A DNA stretch of 64,000 bases from Paramarasmius palmivorus (lineage: Eukaryota; Basidiomycota; Agaricomycetes; Agaricales; Marasmiaceae): the NCBI GenBank assembly GCA_037176845.1, contig JAYKXP010000099.1, positions 62,001 to 126,000 of the forward strand, read 5' to 3'. Positions 13,108-24,451 of the stretch are shown piece by piece. The notes under the pieces are model-generated. The model saw nothing but the letters and a program-made list of their open reading frames with translations. It was not told the origin of the DNA and ran no database searches. Each line of letters starts with the position of its first letter. Positions within the stretch are counted from its first letter, which is position 1. A program made the translations under genes and the position numbers.

Positions 13108-16100
13108 ATGTCGGTAATGCTCACAAAGTTTGAATCTAAAAGCAACCGCGTCAAAGGCTCGTCTCGTAACAATCAAATTTCGTCTTCTGGCTAACATCAG
13201 TTTTCAGGGCTTGCATTCCATCCAACGCAACCTTTGCTGGCAGCGGCTTTGCACAATGGAAGTGTTCAGTTGTGGAATTATCGAATGGGAGTCTTAGTTG
13301 ATCGTTTTGACGAACATGAAGGCATGTCGCGCGTTTCCCAACTCTTGGTCGTGTTCTAAATCCCTTTGAAGGACCTGTGCGAGGTGTTCACTTTCATCCA
13401 AGTAGGGCTTTGTTGGTGACTGGTGGTGACGATTACAAAATCAGAGTCTGGGGTATGTGGTACATCGCTGTTACTTGACTCTTGACTGAGCACCTTTCTA
13501 GATATACGTCCCCAAAATCGACGATGTCTCTTCACCCTACACGGACACCTGGACTATGTCAGAACTGTACAGTTTCATCATGAAATGCCATGGATTGTCA
13601 GTAAACACTACTATTGTTGTTGATCCTATTCTCATCTTGTCCCAGATATCGACTTCAGACGACCAGACAATACGTATTTGGAACAGTACTTCCCGTAACT
13701 GCATTGCCGTTTTAACGGGCCATTCGCATTATGTCATGTCTGCCTTCTTCCATCCAAAGGATGATCTTGTCGTCTCAGCGTCAATGGATCAGACTGTTCG
13801 CGTTTGGGACATTTCTGGGCTTCGCAAGGGATCACCCAATACTGGCAACAGCCAATTCGAAACTTTCGATACCTTTTCGACTGTCAAGTACGTCTTAGAA
13901 GGACACGATCGTGGAGTCAATTATGCGGTCTTCCATCCAACTCTTCCCTTAATCATCTCTGCCGCCGACGACCGCACGATCAAGATCTGGAGGATGAGCG
14001 AGACCAAGGCTTGGGAAGTCGACTCCTGCCGCGGGCATTTCAACAATGTATCCAGTGCTCTCTTCCACCCCAAACACGAGCTCATTGTGTCTTGTGGCGA
14101 AGACAAAACCGTCCGTGTTTGGGATCTGGCCAAACGCTCAGCAATCCAAACTTTCCGTCGCGAACATGACCGTTTCTGGGTTCTCGCTTCACATCCCAAC
14201 CTCAACCTCTTCGCTGCCGGGCACGATAGCGGCCTTATCGTCTTCAAGCTCGAGCGGGAGAGACCGGCATTCTCTGTGCATCAGGACACCCTCTACTACA
14301 TCCGGGACAAATACGTCCGTTCATACGACTTCAATTCCTCCTCAGACATTGGTTTGTTGAGTGTTCGCAAACTAGGAAGTCCGTATGTCCCACCTCGTAC
14401 CCTTAGTTTCAACCCTGCCGAGCGGGCTGTGATCGTGACGACGTCAAGTGACAATGGGTTGTACGAACTGACCTCGCTGCCTGGACAGGGCCAAGTGAAT
14501 GGCGGAGAAGTGAAGGATTCAAGCGTTGATGGAAAGAAGGGATCAGGGCAGAGTGCGATCTTTGTAGCAAGGAATCGGTTTGCCGTCCTGAACAAGACGA
14601 ACCAGGTCAGTTTGGCGGCTTTTCTTCTTGAATTAGGCACTAAAACATATGTAGGTCATTGAAGTCCGAGACCTCTCGAATTCTGTAGTCAAGACAATCA
14701 AGCCGCCTGTGCAAACAAATGAAATATTCTATGGTGGAACGGCATGCTTGATCTTGAGTTCTACCTCTTCAGTCGTGCTCTATGATATTCAACAACAAAA
14801 GACTATTGCTGAAGTCAATACGCCACCCGTCAAATATGTTGTTTGGAACTCGGATTCTAGCCTTGTCGCTTTGATGAGCAAGCACAGTAAGCTCTACTGA
14901 AATCAGTCTCCTGAACTGGACTCACCGTTCCCTGTAGCCATAACTATCGCAAACAGGACGTTCAGTCAACATAGCCTTATCCACGAGACTATTCGGATCA
15001 AATCAGGCGCTTGGGACGACTCTGGTGTCTTCATTTATTCAACTCTCAACCATGTCAAGTATTGTCTTTCCCAAGGGTACGTCGAGGATATCGCATTCTT
15101 ATTCATGAGACTGACGATTTTCCTAGTGACCACGGTGTCATCTGCACTCTAGACAACCCTGTCTACCTGACTCGTGTCAAGGGCAAAACTATCCATTGTC
15201 TGGACCGTTCTGCTCGCCCTCGCACAATCACCTTTGACCCGACCGAATACCGCTTCAAGCTCGCTTTATTGAAGAACAACTACGAAGAGATGCTTTACAT
15301 TATCAAGACCTCGACTCTTATGGGCCAAAGTATCATTGCATACCTACAACAGAAAGGTTTCCCAGAGGTAAGGGTTCCGTCTTCCTGTTTCAGAACACTC
15401 CTAACAGACCGTAGATTGCTCTGCACTTTGTTCAAGACACAAACACTCGCTTCGAGCTGGCTATTGAGTGCGGTAATTTGGACGTGGCCATGGAAACTGC
15501 CAAGACTATCGACCGTGCTGAATGCTGGGATCGGCTGGCTCAGCAAGCGTTGAAGCAGGGGAACCATGAAGTATGTGCTATCTATATTGCAAAGGTTCGG
15601 AATGATTCACATTCAATGACCAGATCGTCGAGAAAGCCTACCAGAAGACCAAGAACTTTGACAAGCTGTCATTCTTGTATCTTGCTACCGGGAGTACCGA
15701 AAAACTCACCAAGATGCAGAAGATTGCTGACATGCGGGGAGACCCTATGTCTCGGTTCCACAACGCACTATACACCGGGGATATTGAGGGCAGGATAGCA
15801 GTCCTTCGGGACGTTGGGATGTGTGAGTTGTGTCCTCCCCAAAGTATTCTTTACTGACAACTACCTGCAGACCCCTTGGCGTACCTAACTGCAAAGACAA
15901 ATGGATTCGATGACCTTGCAGCGGAGATTCTGGAAGCATCCGGTTTAACTGAGTCAGATATCGACGATATCCCTTCGTTTGGAAAGTCAAGCTTGAAGCC
16001 CCCACCTGTCGTAACCCAAACAGGTAGCTTGAACTGGCCAACTGTCTCAGCCGGTGAAAACTTCTTCGACCGTGCTCTCGCTAATGGAGGTTTGGATGGA

Positions 16101-17411
16101 CCGGTTGAGCCCTACGTCAACGGAGATGTCAACGGTGGCCCATCCGCCATGACGGCTCTCGATGACTGGGCCAAGGACGAAGAAGCGCATGATGATGATA
16201 TTGACCCAGAAGAAGGTGGCTGGGATCTGGATGCAGACGCCGGTGATGCCGGTGCACCTGAAGATGAGGAACAAGCAGCTGTTGAAGAGGAAGAACTCGG
16301 CGAGGGTGCAGCACCCGGTGTGAGTGAAACAGACCTTTGGGTCAGGAATTCGCCGTTAGCAGCGGATCATGTTGCAGCAGGCTCTTTTGAGTCAGCCATG
16401 CAGGTATGTATATTCTAGATATTAATTTCTCTACCACTTGCTGATGACAACACCTAGCTCTTGAACCGACAGCTCGGAGTGGTGAACTTCGCCTTGCTGA
16501 AACCCTTATTCCTTTCTATCTATCGCTCCTCCCACACATATCTGTCACCTGTAGCCTCGTTACCCCCTCTACATCTTCACATTCGTCGCAACCCTTCAGA
16601 ATCCTCGCCTAGCAAAGTGCTTCCCGTTGCAGTGCGTTCTTTGCAATCTGTTCGCTCTGAGTTATCAGAGGGTTACCGAGCGGTCTCTGGCAACAAACTT
16701 GCCGAGGCCAAAGACATCTTCCAGTCTGTTCTGCGAGGGCTCTTGCTAATTGCCCTGACATCTGATGAAGAAGCAAGACAAGTAAGTTGATCTTATCTAT
16801 TGTAATGTTTTGTTTGCTGAACAGGTATTCCTAGTGGAGAGATACCGTGACTACTGCTCGTGAATATCTGCTTGGCGTCTCGATTGAACTGGAAAGAAGA
16901 CGGGTGGCTGAAGAAGAGCCGGATAATCTCCGAAGGAACCTGGAGTTGGCAGCCTACTTCACAAATTGCCAGTTGCAACCGCCTCATTTGCAAATAGCTC
17001 TCCGAAGCGCAATTGGCGTTTTCGCGAAGGCGAATAACCACGCTGATGCCGCTCGATTCGCAAGGCGTTTGATTGACCTCAAGCCCGATCCCAAGATCGT
17101 TGCACAGGTTCGAGTTCACTCGTCTTTGGAAATGAAGTCGATCGCTAATATGAACATTGTCAATACAGGCACGCACGAGAATTGCTGCAGGTGAACGCAA
17201 CCCTGTCAATGCCGTGGAAATATCGTATGATGAATTCACTCCGTTCGAAATATGCGCCGCAACCTACACACCCATATACCGAGGATCGCCTTCTGTACGC
17301 TGCCCATACACCAACGCCGCATATCTGCCTCAGTTCAAGGGCACCCTCGACCCATTGACATCATTGACGGAGATCGGTGCTGTGGCATCTGGTATACCTG
17401 CACCTTGGTAA
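13108..17411 (+). CDS. COPA: Coatomer subunit alpha (alpha-COP)
   Basis: This is the alpha subunit of the COPI vesicle coat, which binds dilysine cargo signals and acts in Golgi-to-ER and intra-Golgi transport. The N-terminus [14 protein letters not shown] leads into a WD40 propeller with typical repeats ([71 protein letters not shown]). A second propeller/solenoid follows (NDD-type [53 protein letters not shown]). An acidic linker (about 16140-16310) and the conserved C-terminus [14 protein letters not shown] end at 17411. Exons include 13208-13321, 13372-13452, 13502-13596 and 13646-14605, followed by at least seven more. The intron after 13321 starts with GC, and the first intron may too. 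Length matches the family. Confidence 0.96.
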
Positions 17412-18073
17412 AGGAGTTGATTTTGTTCTGTTTAGATATCTGCTTTTTCGGAGGATTCTTTGTACCTACAATCCAAAATTTCTTGCATCGATGAACAGCA
17501 ATCCTCATTTCGAGATTAGCCTGTTTCAACAGCATGGATGTGGTTCTTGAGTTCGATCGATTTTGAACATGATGGGAGCATGTTTTCAACATTTACAGGT
17601 CATGAAAGGCTAGTGAAATCACCAAGTCTGTATAGCCCTCCTGGATCGGAATACATTTGCCACTTCGAAGGCTTCGCGATTCTACCGCGGATGATATTGC
17701 TACTGCCTTCGGAATATTCGAAGGTTAGATAGAGTGCGCTGCAACTTTGCGGACCGGAGGTCATGAAGTAAGATTCAAAATCTAGTGAGGAGCTAAGATT
17801 ACAGATTGCGCTGATCCACGACCCATACAAGTACAATTGGACTAGAATACAATTTGAATTGGTATACAAAGGTATCGTCCAAGGCATGCTACTGATACAA
17901 TGACATTGGTCCAAGACTTCATGTAACTAGCGACTGTAGGAAACCGAGCTTATCGTTAACGTTGTTGCCGTGTCTCCAGTTCGCAAGAGAATGGTCAACG
18001 TAGTATTTGGCGTCCAGCTTCGGCCCTACTCGTGGCATACTGTACAGAGTGAATCAGCGTTTTTAGCGCGTAA
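17412..18073. other. 3' intergenic region between convergent genes
   Basis: The coatomer gene (+) and WW-like gene C (-) end toward each other here. The open frames at 17538-17732 and 17600-17914 have no recognisable content. I see only likely 3' untranslated sequence. Confidence 0.5.
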
Positions 18074-19714
18074 TCACACTGCTGACTCCTCTCTCGGTCT
18101 GCGCGAGAACAACGAGCGGAATGAGGTAACCGAGGGTACCGGTGTTTCCGTTTCAGAGGTAAGGCGTGCTAGGGATACCACCAAGCCGAGCGCAACAACA
18201 CTCAAACCGATGGCGCAGTACAGACCCGCGTAGGCAGCGAGGACGCACAGACCGTTTGCAGCCAAGAGACCAAGACCCCACAAATGGAAAGTCGTTGGGA
18301 GTGCGTATGCCACAGCAAGGATTTGGAAATCGTATTCCTCAGAATGGACGGTACTGAGATGTGCAAACTATCACAGCAGGAAACTATGAGTAACAAGATC
18401 CTGAAAGGAAATCCAAGTACTCACTGCTTCGCTTGCGGTGATGTTTTGTAGGGCCTTGTACCGGTGTACAAGAATGGTAGACGAGAGGATACTCGCTGAG
18501 AAGAATGCCAAAGAGGCAATGGCCAGCGGCGAACATTGCAAATATTGGAGCAAGATGAGGTGTAGCCTACAAAAAACCAATGTAAGCAATTGAAACCCAT
18601 AGTGATACGGAGAGCTTACAAGACACAGCAGAAGGCCTCGAAGGAAGTCCTACGCCAGTCACGTACGGAGCTGGTGATGAACGGTTGCCATTGAGCAATG
18701 TAAACTAGGCGGTCGACAAAGATGTCTTTCAGTTTGCGATTATAACGTCCCGCAGTTTTGAAGGTGAGAAGGTCACAAAGACCGAAAGTCTTTGTGGTCT
18801 CTGAGGTACCATAAATAATTGTCTGGTCACGAGAAAGTCTGGCAACTTCTTGCCCGTGATGGATTTCAAATCGGTTGCGGTAGACCGTTCGCCAAATGCG
18901 AGCTAATGTCACGGTCAGGGTGGTGTAATAAATGAGGCATTTGTACGTACCAAGAGCGCATACTTGGTAGCCATCGTGGGTGTGGTTCCGTGCACCCTTT
19001 GCAACTTCTAATAGTTGACGGCACTCTTCCAGAGACCAGAAGTAAGTAGAGGTCTTTGAGGTAATTTGGTCTGCAAAATGGAGATTAGTTTGCTGCGCCG
19101 GAATTGCGGGTGGAACCACCAACCTGTCACGGCATGAGAGAGAACACAGATCAGATTATCTGCAGATTTCGCAGGCAGTCCACCGAAATGCATGGGGAAA
19201 TATTCAACGTGGATCCAGTAGAGTTCTGCAAGTGCGATTTCTGTATGTAGTCCTGTCAAATCAAGATCCGGGTGACGTGTGATGACAACGAACTGAGGTG
19301 AGAGTCGGAATCCACATCCGGAAGCCCCAAGGACACAGTATCCACCTCCTCCAACCAGAATTGCGTTTGAGTGGCGTGGTTCACGAGGTAGTAGGAGCAT
19401 CCATCTTCTTCGATACAAATAAAAAGTTCAATACGTTCGGAAAGTGGGATTTGCTTTTCTTCGAGAATGGCTTCGATATGTTTGGACCAGTAGAGCACTT
19501 TTTCGAGGGTCACCGAATTGTAAAGATAGGACTCCGTGACAATTCGGAGCGGTGCATTGCAGAAGAAGTAAAGCTGGCCCTCGGGGTGAGTATATGGTGA
19601 CCAGCCTGATGGTAGATATGGTGGCCTAACAATGACTATTAGCGACCTGGAATACCAATGAAGATGTCTAGACCACTGACTCTGGTTCCGAGGTATATGA
19701 GTATGTAGGTGCAA
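18074..19714 (-). CDS. WW-like multipass membrane protein C
   Basis: This is a third member of the WW-like membrane family and more diverged than A and B. Near the N-terminus (about 19625-19570) PPYLPSGWSPYTHPEGQLYF gives a clear Leu-Pro-x-Gly-Trp...His-Pro-Glu-Gly motif, as in A and B. Next come IPLSERIELFICIEEDGCSYY and LVNHATQTQFWLEEVDT (19450-19340). Downstream exons contain LHTEIALAELYWIHVEYFPM and WSLEECRQLLEVAKGA, then hydrophobic segments (for example SPLAIASLAFFSASILSSTI) and a final Leu/Ala-rich membrane helix region before SARRPREESAV-like basic residues at 18074. A short first intron (GT at about 19661, AG at about 19632) joins His-Trp to Pro-Pro-Tyr. The true 5' exon could lie further upstream. 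Confidence 0.68.
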
Positions 19715-20316
19715 TTAAAACTTGTCTTGAGGCAGCGCTACAGCAAACAGCATTGGCAAAAATAGATCAGACGCTCGAATAAATGAAAACCCACAATGCC
19801 TTTTTATCGTAGCGCTCGTTCCATTGTGAAGTAGTGGGCCGCAGAACACCATAGTTAGAGGTCTCGTCAATGATGGCAATGGATTTCTCCTGGAAATGGT
19901 TCATGTCGAGTGGCGAGCGAAAGTATGGGTGCGTAGTATGGAAGCGAGCTGTCGATGGTTGTTATAAGGGTATTGCGGTGCACGTGTAACTTACTAACGT
20001 GAGATACACAGCCTTGATACCTGTGGATACCACGTCCACCGAGGGCGATGTCACTGCTTCTTATACGACTGTCCGCTAGCATAGCTATCCAAATGAGATT
20101 CCAGCGTTCATTTTTACAGGAATACAGCTGTACGTGTACTAAGAAAGGCTGGAATGAAGAGCCGCGGCCCTGGGTCAATTTAGACGCCTCGGGCGCTTGT
20201 TTGATATCATGCATTTGATATGGCCATCCGATAACTTGTTCTTCTTTCCTTCCTTCCCAAACACCTTAACGCCCTGAGATACCTACGAATTCCAAATCCA
20301 ACTATAACAGTCTCAA
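19715..20316. other. Intergenic region with an unassigned open frame
   Basis: A 115-codon open frame on the minus strand (20214-19867) has a GT near 19995 that could be a splice donor. It has no recognised domain and no relative in the window. It might be a 5' exon of WW-like gene C or a separate small gene, but I cannot support either. Confidence 0.3.
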
Positions 20317-20723
20317 TGTCTCATACGGAGGATAGGTGTGGTCTTTTCTTTTCTTGGTTACTGATTGATAAGAAACTGATCCGAAGTTTTGAATCTATTC
20401 AGAGCAGATTTGAAGCCCGCAGAGGAATTCGACCCCAACAAAGACTCTACCGTTGAAAGCGACGCTGCTCAGAGCGAACAAACACGTACCCAGGTAGAAG
20501 AAACCGCGAGGCAAACCGAGTCTACCCCGCCATCAGGCGATGCGCAGGGCAACGAGCAGGAAGTTTTAGACGATGACGAGCCTGTACCCCCAGAGTGAGT
20601 TGTTACCTTTCACGACGCGGGATTGACATCTCATGTTTTCTATCCATATCTAGCCATAGCCCACGGGGTAGAATCACACACCCGACATCCGGCTCTCAGA
20701 AACCCAGCAAACCTCCCCGATAA
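20317..20723 (+). CDS. Small acidic, probably disordered protein
   Basis: Three exons with consistent phases can be joined: 20317-20336, 20403-20594 and 20654-20723. The first encodes MSHTEDR, the second an acidic Glu/Thr/Gln-rich stretch (DLKPAEEFDPNKDSTVE and onwards to DDDEPVPP), and the third a basic tail DHSPRGRITHPTSGSQKPS ending in KPPR. The product is about 93 residues, has no hydrophobic segment and looks intrinsically disordered. I do not recognise the family. The second acceptor was chosen as the AG at 20401-20402, because the earlier AG near 20386 leads to a stop. Splicing at two independent introns with matching phase is the main support. Confidence 0.5.
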
Positions 20724-21404
20724 TTTCAAAGTCATGTACATAAGTTGATATGTCTGGTCCAAAGATGATGCTTTGTCTCGCAAGTTTTGCTGGCTCGGTT
20801 GCTTGAAATCGCCCAGCGCAGCACCATGTCGAATATCGGTTCTAACCGAAAAATCGGTGACACAGCTTTCGCATCTTCCATTCAGACATCTCAGCAGCCT
20901 CCTCTGAGCATTGTCGGTCTTACGCAGATACCGCTCCGACATTCGGTGGAAGTCTGGCTATTACAGCTATACGGAAAATCCATAGATTTCTTCGGAGCTC
21001 TTCCAGGTGGTGTCATCTCAGGTATTCGTGTTGAAGGTGTGAAACCAACATACAAGCCATTCATCATCATATGACCTATTTTCGTATATCTGCTTCAGCG
21101 CGCACGTCTTCCAGCGTCCCTGAACATACGGATACAATTTATTTTTTTTTATTCAGACCGAGGAGCGCCTTACAGCTCATCACGATGTAACATCAGCTTG
21201 ACACTCAGTGACCCGCGCGGAGACTGATACTACTGGAAACGCTGGGATGCATGAGTCCAACATGGGTTTATTCATCAGTTAGGCCCACTACCGGGGGAGT
21301 CGGCCTCGGACAAGTCGAGATCCCGAACATCGAACAGTCATGATGATACACATATACGCCGCCGTTCGGGTCCAAAGGCCTCGATGCGATGCCTGCTCGA
21401 GAAG

Positions 21405-21412
21405 TATAAAAG
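21405..21412 (+). promoter_or_regulatory. TATA-type element, distal, unit 1
   Basis: TATAAAAG lies within a block strongly conserved between the two duplicated units (GATGCCTGCTCGAGAAGTAT precedes it in both). It is about 670 bp upstream of the tiny gene's start, so it may drive an unrecognised transcript rather than that gene. Confidence 0.4.
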
Positions 21413-21979
21413 GTCGTACTCGTGACGGGCTAGGTTAGGCCAGAGCAGCATTTTTCGTTTCTCAAAGACGAAATGAGGGTACACGATTTCCTTAGACGAG
21501 CGTCACGAACCGTGCATATAGAGTGGAGAAGCAGCTTTCCAGGGTGTGTATTAAGGGTGTAGTTGGCGCCTAGCAACTATAGTATGGATTCAAGATTGGG
21601 CCTTCGAAATCCAAAGAAGCGGGCGGTTATCAATGATTTTGAGAACGATAGACGCCTTCAATAACTATATGCACGGTGCTTCTTGGGTGCCATTGAACCT
21701 GTCAAGAAGAAATTAGACTGTTGTTGAAAGCGTCTGATGCGGGATGAGCATCCACCTCATCTAACAGTTATTAACATCTATTGGTGCTATACCGATTCAT
21801 CGCCAGTAGGTTTAGAATCGGCGAAGTTGATACGGGATCATGGATATTAGATGAATTGTACATCCTCCAATCTGCGAACAGTTTCTACACCTCTGAAGTA
21901 CAGGAGATATAGCACATAAACGGCCTGTCTATCAATGCTGTGGCCATTTTTATTCTAATATCTGAGGCTTGGATTGCGG

Positions 21980-21987
21980 TATATAAG
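21980..21987 (+). promoter_or_regulatory. TATA box of tiny gene copy 1
   Basis: TATATAAG lies 100 bp before the ATG at 22080. The other two copies of this gene have an equivalent element 89 and 111 bp before their start codons. Confidence 0.55.
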
Positions 21988-22079
21988 ACACGGATCCACA
22001 ACAGTTGTAGATTACTCACCAAATACCCAAAAACTTACAAGCTTTACTCATCACTACCCGTCAAGCAACCCGACGACGC

Positions 22080-22423
22080 ATGACAGTATATCTCGTCAAA
22101 CGCCTTTATAACCATGTAAAGTAGGTCATCATCGCTCATCCTGGATGTCAAAGACGGAGATCTTACCTCTATACTAGGACGCATCTCGCGCTTGCCAGAT
22201 CAGGGTCCAAGGAAGGAGCTGAGTAGGTGTCTTCGCTTGATCAACGTGGTGGACTACGCTGACAATCTGATACTTTAGTTGGCTGGCAAAGAAGTTTGTG
22301 TAACACCTACCGGCTGTATTCCAAAAGGCTCACATCGCACCTTCTACCCCTAGGTTCCGCCCCAAAGGACAGCAGTCCAATACCGCAAGCGGTTCAAAGC
22401 CCGTCAAACCGAAGCCCAAGTAG
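22080..22423 (+). CDS. Tiny Lys/Pro-rich gene, copy 1 (splice donor damaged)
   Basis: This is a member of an unrecognised three-copy family. Exon 1 (22080-22120) encodes MTVYLVKRLYNHVK with a phase-2 GT donor. Exon 2 starts at 22178 and encodes THLALARSGSK. Exon 3 (22354-22423) encodes FRPKGQQSNTASGSK and then PVKPKPK before the stop. In the intact relative at 28755 exon 2 ends TCCAA|GTAAGT, but here the same place reads TCCAAGGAAG, so the GT donor is lost. Read-through would add EGAE and stop at 22226, giving a product of about 29 residues. Exon 3 stays open in the expected phase. Either a non-canonical donor is used or the copy is a pseudogene. Confidence 0.55.
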
Positions 22424-23466
22424 ACGGCCAAGGAGACGGATTCCGGATTGTATGCATCATTCCACATGCTGATAGGAGTAGCTTGACCATATGTATGCTC
22501 GATTCGCTCAATATCATGCTCTAGCCTATGAACATGTCTGATCTTCGCGGCTGAGGATTCCACAAAAGAAAAGAAAAAACAAACTCCGTACCTCGGAGCT
22601 GTCTGGAGGTGCCTTGACAAATTTCGCACACTCGAGATCTCCTTGGCGTTTTTTCAAGTTCTTCTCTGTAGCTGAATGCACTGGTTTGAGCTTGAAAGCT
22701 TGAACATTTAGAATGACTGCGTGTTTCAAGGATTTGCCCAGCCGATTTCGCGGCCAATTTCGATTCCTGTCTCCGTGTTAGACTATTCGCCGGGCCATTG
22801 ATACGCAGATAGTGAATAAGTGAATGCTCACCTCGAAGTATGAATCTGATTCTTTAGTTGGATGACAAACAAGAGCATGTGAGGCGTGAAAGCGCGCCGG
22901 GTGTCCAAATTGACGTTGTAGCCATAGATTGGCAGTAAAAAGTCAATGCCTGAGACTGGGAGGGGTACTAGGGAGCATCAGAACTGTCCACGCCCCAGAC
23001 TACAGGCCCTAATAATACCATCAATATCACCCGTACCAGGTTAAGGCGCTAGGCCCGAGTTCGTGTCATCTATCGATCCGAGGTCACAAGCTACAGCCGA
23101 ACGTCAAGTTGTTATAGTAGCTGCACCGCTGCAGGCGGTAGAGTTTTGACTGGACGAGGACGTTGAAGTAACGGTCCAAGGAGCGACCCAATTCAATGAA
23201 TCACGGGATCAGGCGAAATTCGAAATTGCCTGCCCCGGTCCGGCATTGAATTCGAGGTTGTTCGTTAGCGCGAATGTTATCCAGTGACCCTGAATATACG
23301 GACATGAGGTTTCTTGAATTCAGGACGAGGAGCGCCTTACGGCTTATCGCGATGTAACAGCAGCTCAACAGCAGCTTGACGCTCAATGACCCCCGTGTAG
23401 ACTAATACCAGCCCTGGGGACGATACAAGTTGAGATCCGATCCGGATGCGATGCCTGCTCGAGAAG

Positions 23467-23474
23467 TATAAAAG
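23467..23474 (+). promoter_or_regulatory. TATA-type element, distal, unit 2
   Basis: TATAAAAG is the counterpart of the element at 21405, with the same flanking sequence. It lies about 640 bp upstream of tiny gene copy 2. Confidence 0.4.
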
Positions 23475-24020
23475 GTCGCTCCCGTGATGGGTCAGGGGTA
23501 GCATTCTTCATTTCTCGAAAAATGAAGTTGCACCGATTTCCCTTGATGAGCATCTATGAGCATCCTGAACTGTGCGTAATCGTGTAAATACCCAATCAAA
23601 CAGCTTGAAAGGTGTTTTGAATTAAGTGCTTATTGTAAGTCCATGCTTCGAAAGCCAAATAAATGGGCGTTTACCAACAGGTATGCATTCCATGGAAGCT
23701 TTGAACAACTATGGGTACGGTATTCCTTGACTTCCATTGAACCTGTCCCTGTCAGAGAAGAGTATTAGACTATAGATGAAGCGTTATTGTGAACAAGCAC
23801 TTGCACACCTCATGTAAGAATTGTCGATAGCTATGGCAATGAATTCCATAGCCGCTGTCAAAAAACATAATCCTCTTGAGAACTCAGTATAACATTCAAT
23901 TCTGCGAACGCCGACCGAGTTTTTGCTGCTCTGACGCACAGCCCCCATACAGGAGATACAGCACCATGCAGTGCTGTCAAAATCTTGCATGACCTTCAGG
24001 TCTCGTAAATGACTTGATAA

Positions 24021-24028
24021 TATATAAG
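24021..24028 (+). promoter_or_regulatory. TATA box of tiny gene copy 2
   Basis: TATATAAG lies 89 bp before the ATG at 24110, at the position conserved in the other copies. Confidence 0.55.
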
Positions 24029-24109
24029 GGGCCCACAACGGCTGTTTTCGTTCAATCACAACCACTTGTTGACATTCTACACAACTACCCGCGATATCCT
24101 CCACGACGG

Positions 24110-24451
24110 ATGACAATATATCTCGTAAAACGTCTCTACAACCATGTAAAGTAAGTCATCATCACATCTTCAGCGTTCAATGCGGCGATCTCACCTTCAT
24201 ACTAGAGCTCATCTCGCCCTTGCCCGATCGGGGTCCAAGGAAGGTACTGAGTAGGTGTCTTCGTTCGATTGATATGGTGTATCATGCTGATATTTTGGTG
24301 CTTTAGCTGGTTGGCAAAGAAGTGCGTGCAATATGTAAAGCGTACCGGATATATCATAGACTAATGTTGCACCCCCAGATTCCGTCCCAAAGGGCAGCAA
24401 TCCAACACTGCGGTGAGCGGAAAGCCGCCGACTAAACCAAAGCCCAAATAG
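24110..24451 (+). CDS. Tiny Lys/Pro-rich gene, copy 2 (splice donor damaged)
   Basis: Exon 1 (24110-24150) encodes MTIYLVKRLYNHVK and ends at a good GTAAGT donor. Exon 2 starts at 24206 and encodes AHLALARSGSK. Exon 3 (24379-24451) encodes FRPKGQQSNTAVSGKPPTKP and ends KPK. As in copy 1, the donor after TCCAA reads GGAAGG instead of GTAAGT, and reading on gives EGTE and a stop at 24254. A different GT three codons on (at 24244) would put exon 3 out of frame. Most differences from copy 1 in the coding parts are silent or conservative, which suggests past selection on the protein. Confidence 0.55.

Larger units (their letters stand above)
21100..23265. repeat. Tandem segmental duplication, unit 1
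   Basis: This segment matches 23270-25370 along its length in the same orientation. Shared anchors include TGAACATACGGA (21122) with TGAATATACGGA (23291), GACGAGGAGCGCCTTACGGC-like sequence (21160 and 23325), GATGCCTGCTCGAGAAGTAT (21388 and 23450), the small spliced gene (22080 and 24110), GGTGTCCAAATTGACGTTGT (about 22899 and 24929), GCTAGGCCCGA (about 23049 and 25121) and AATCACGGGATCAGGC (about 23200 and 25310). The copies are clearly diverged with indels, so the duplication is not recent. Confidence 0.8.

Noticed and set aside
19867..20214. 115-codon open frame on the minus strand
   Set aside because: No domain, no paralogue and no convincing splice link to the WW-like gene downstream.
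21470..21560. Short open frame after the distal TATA element
   Set aside because: The reading frame is not conserved between the two duplicated units (23522 onward encodes unrelated residues).
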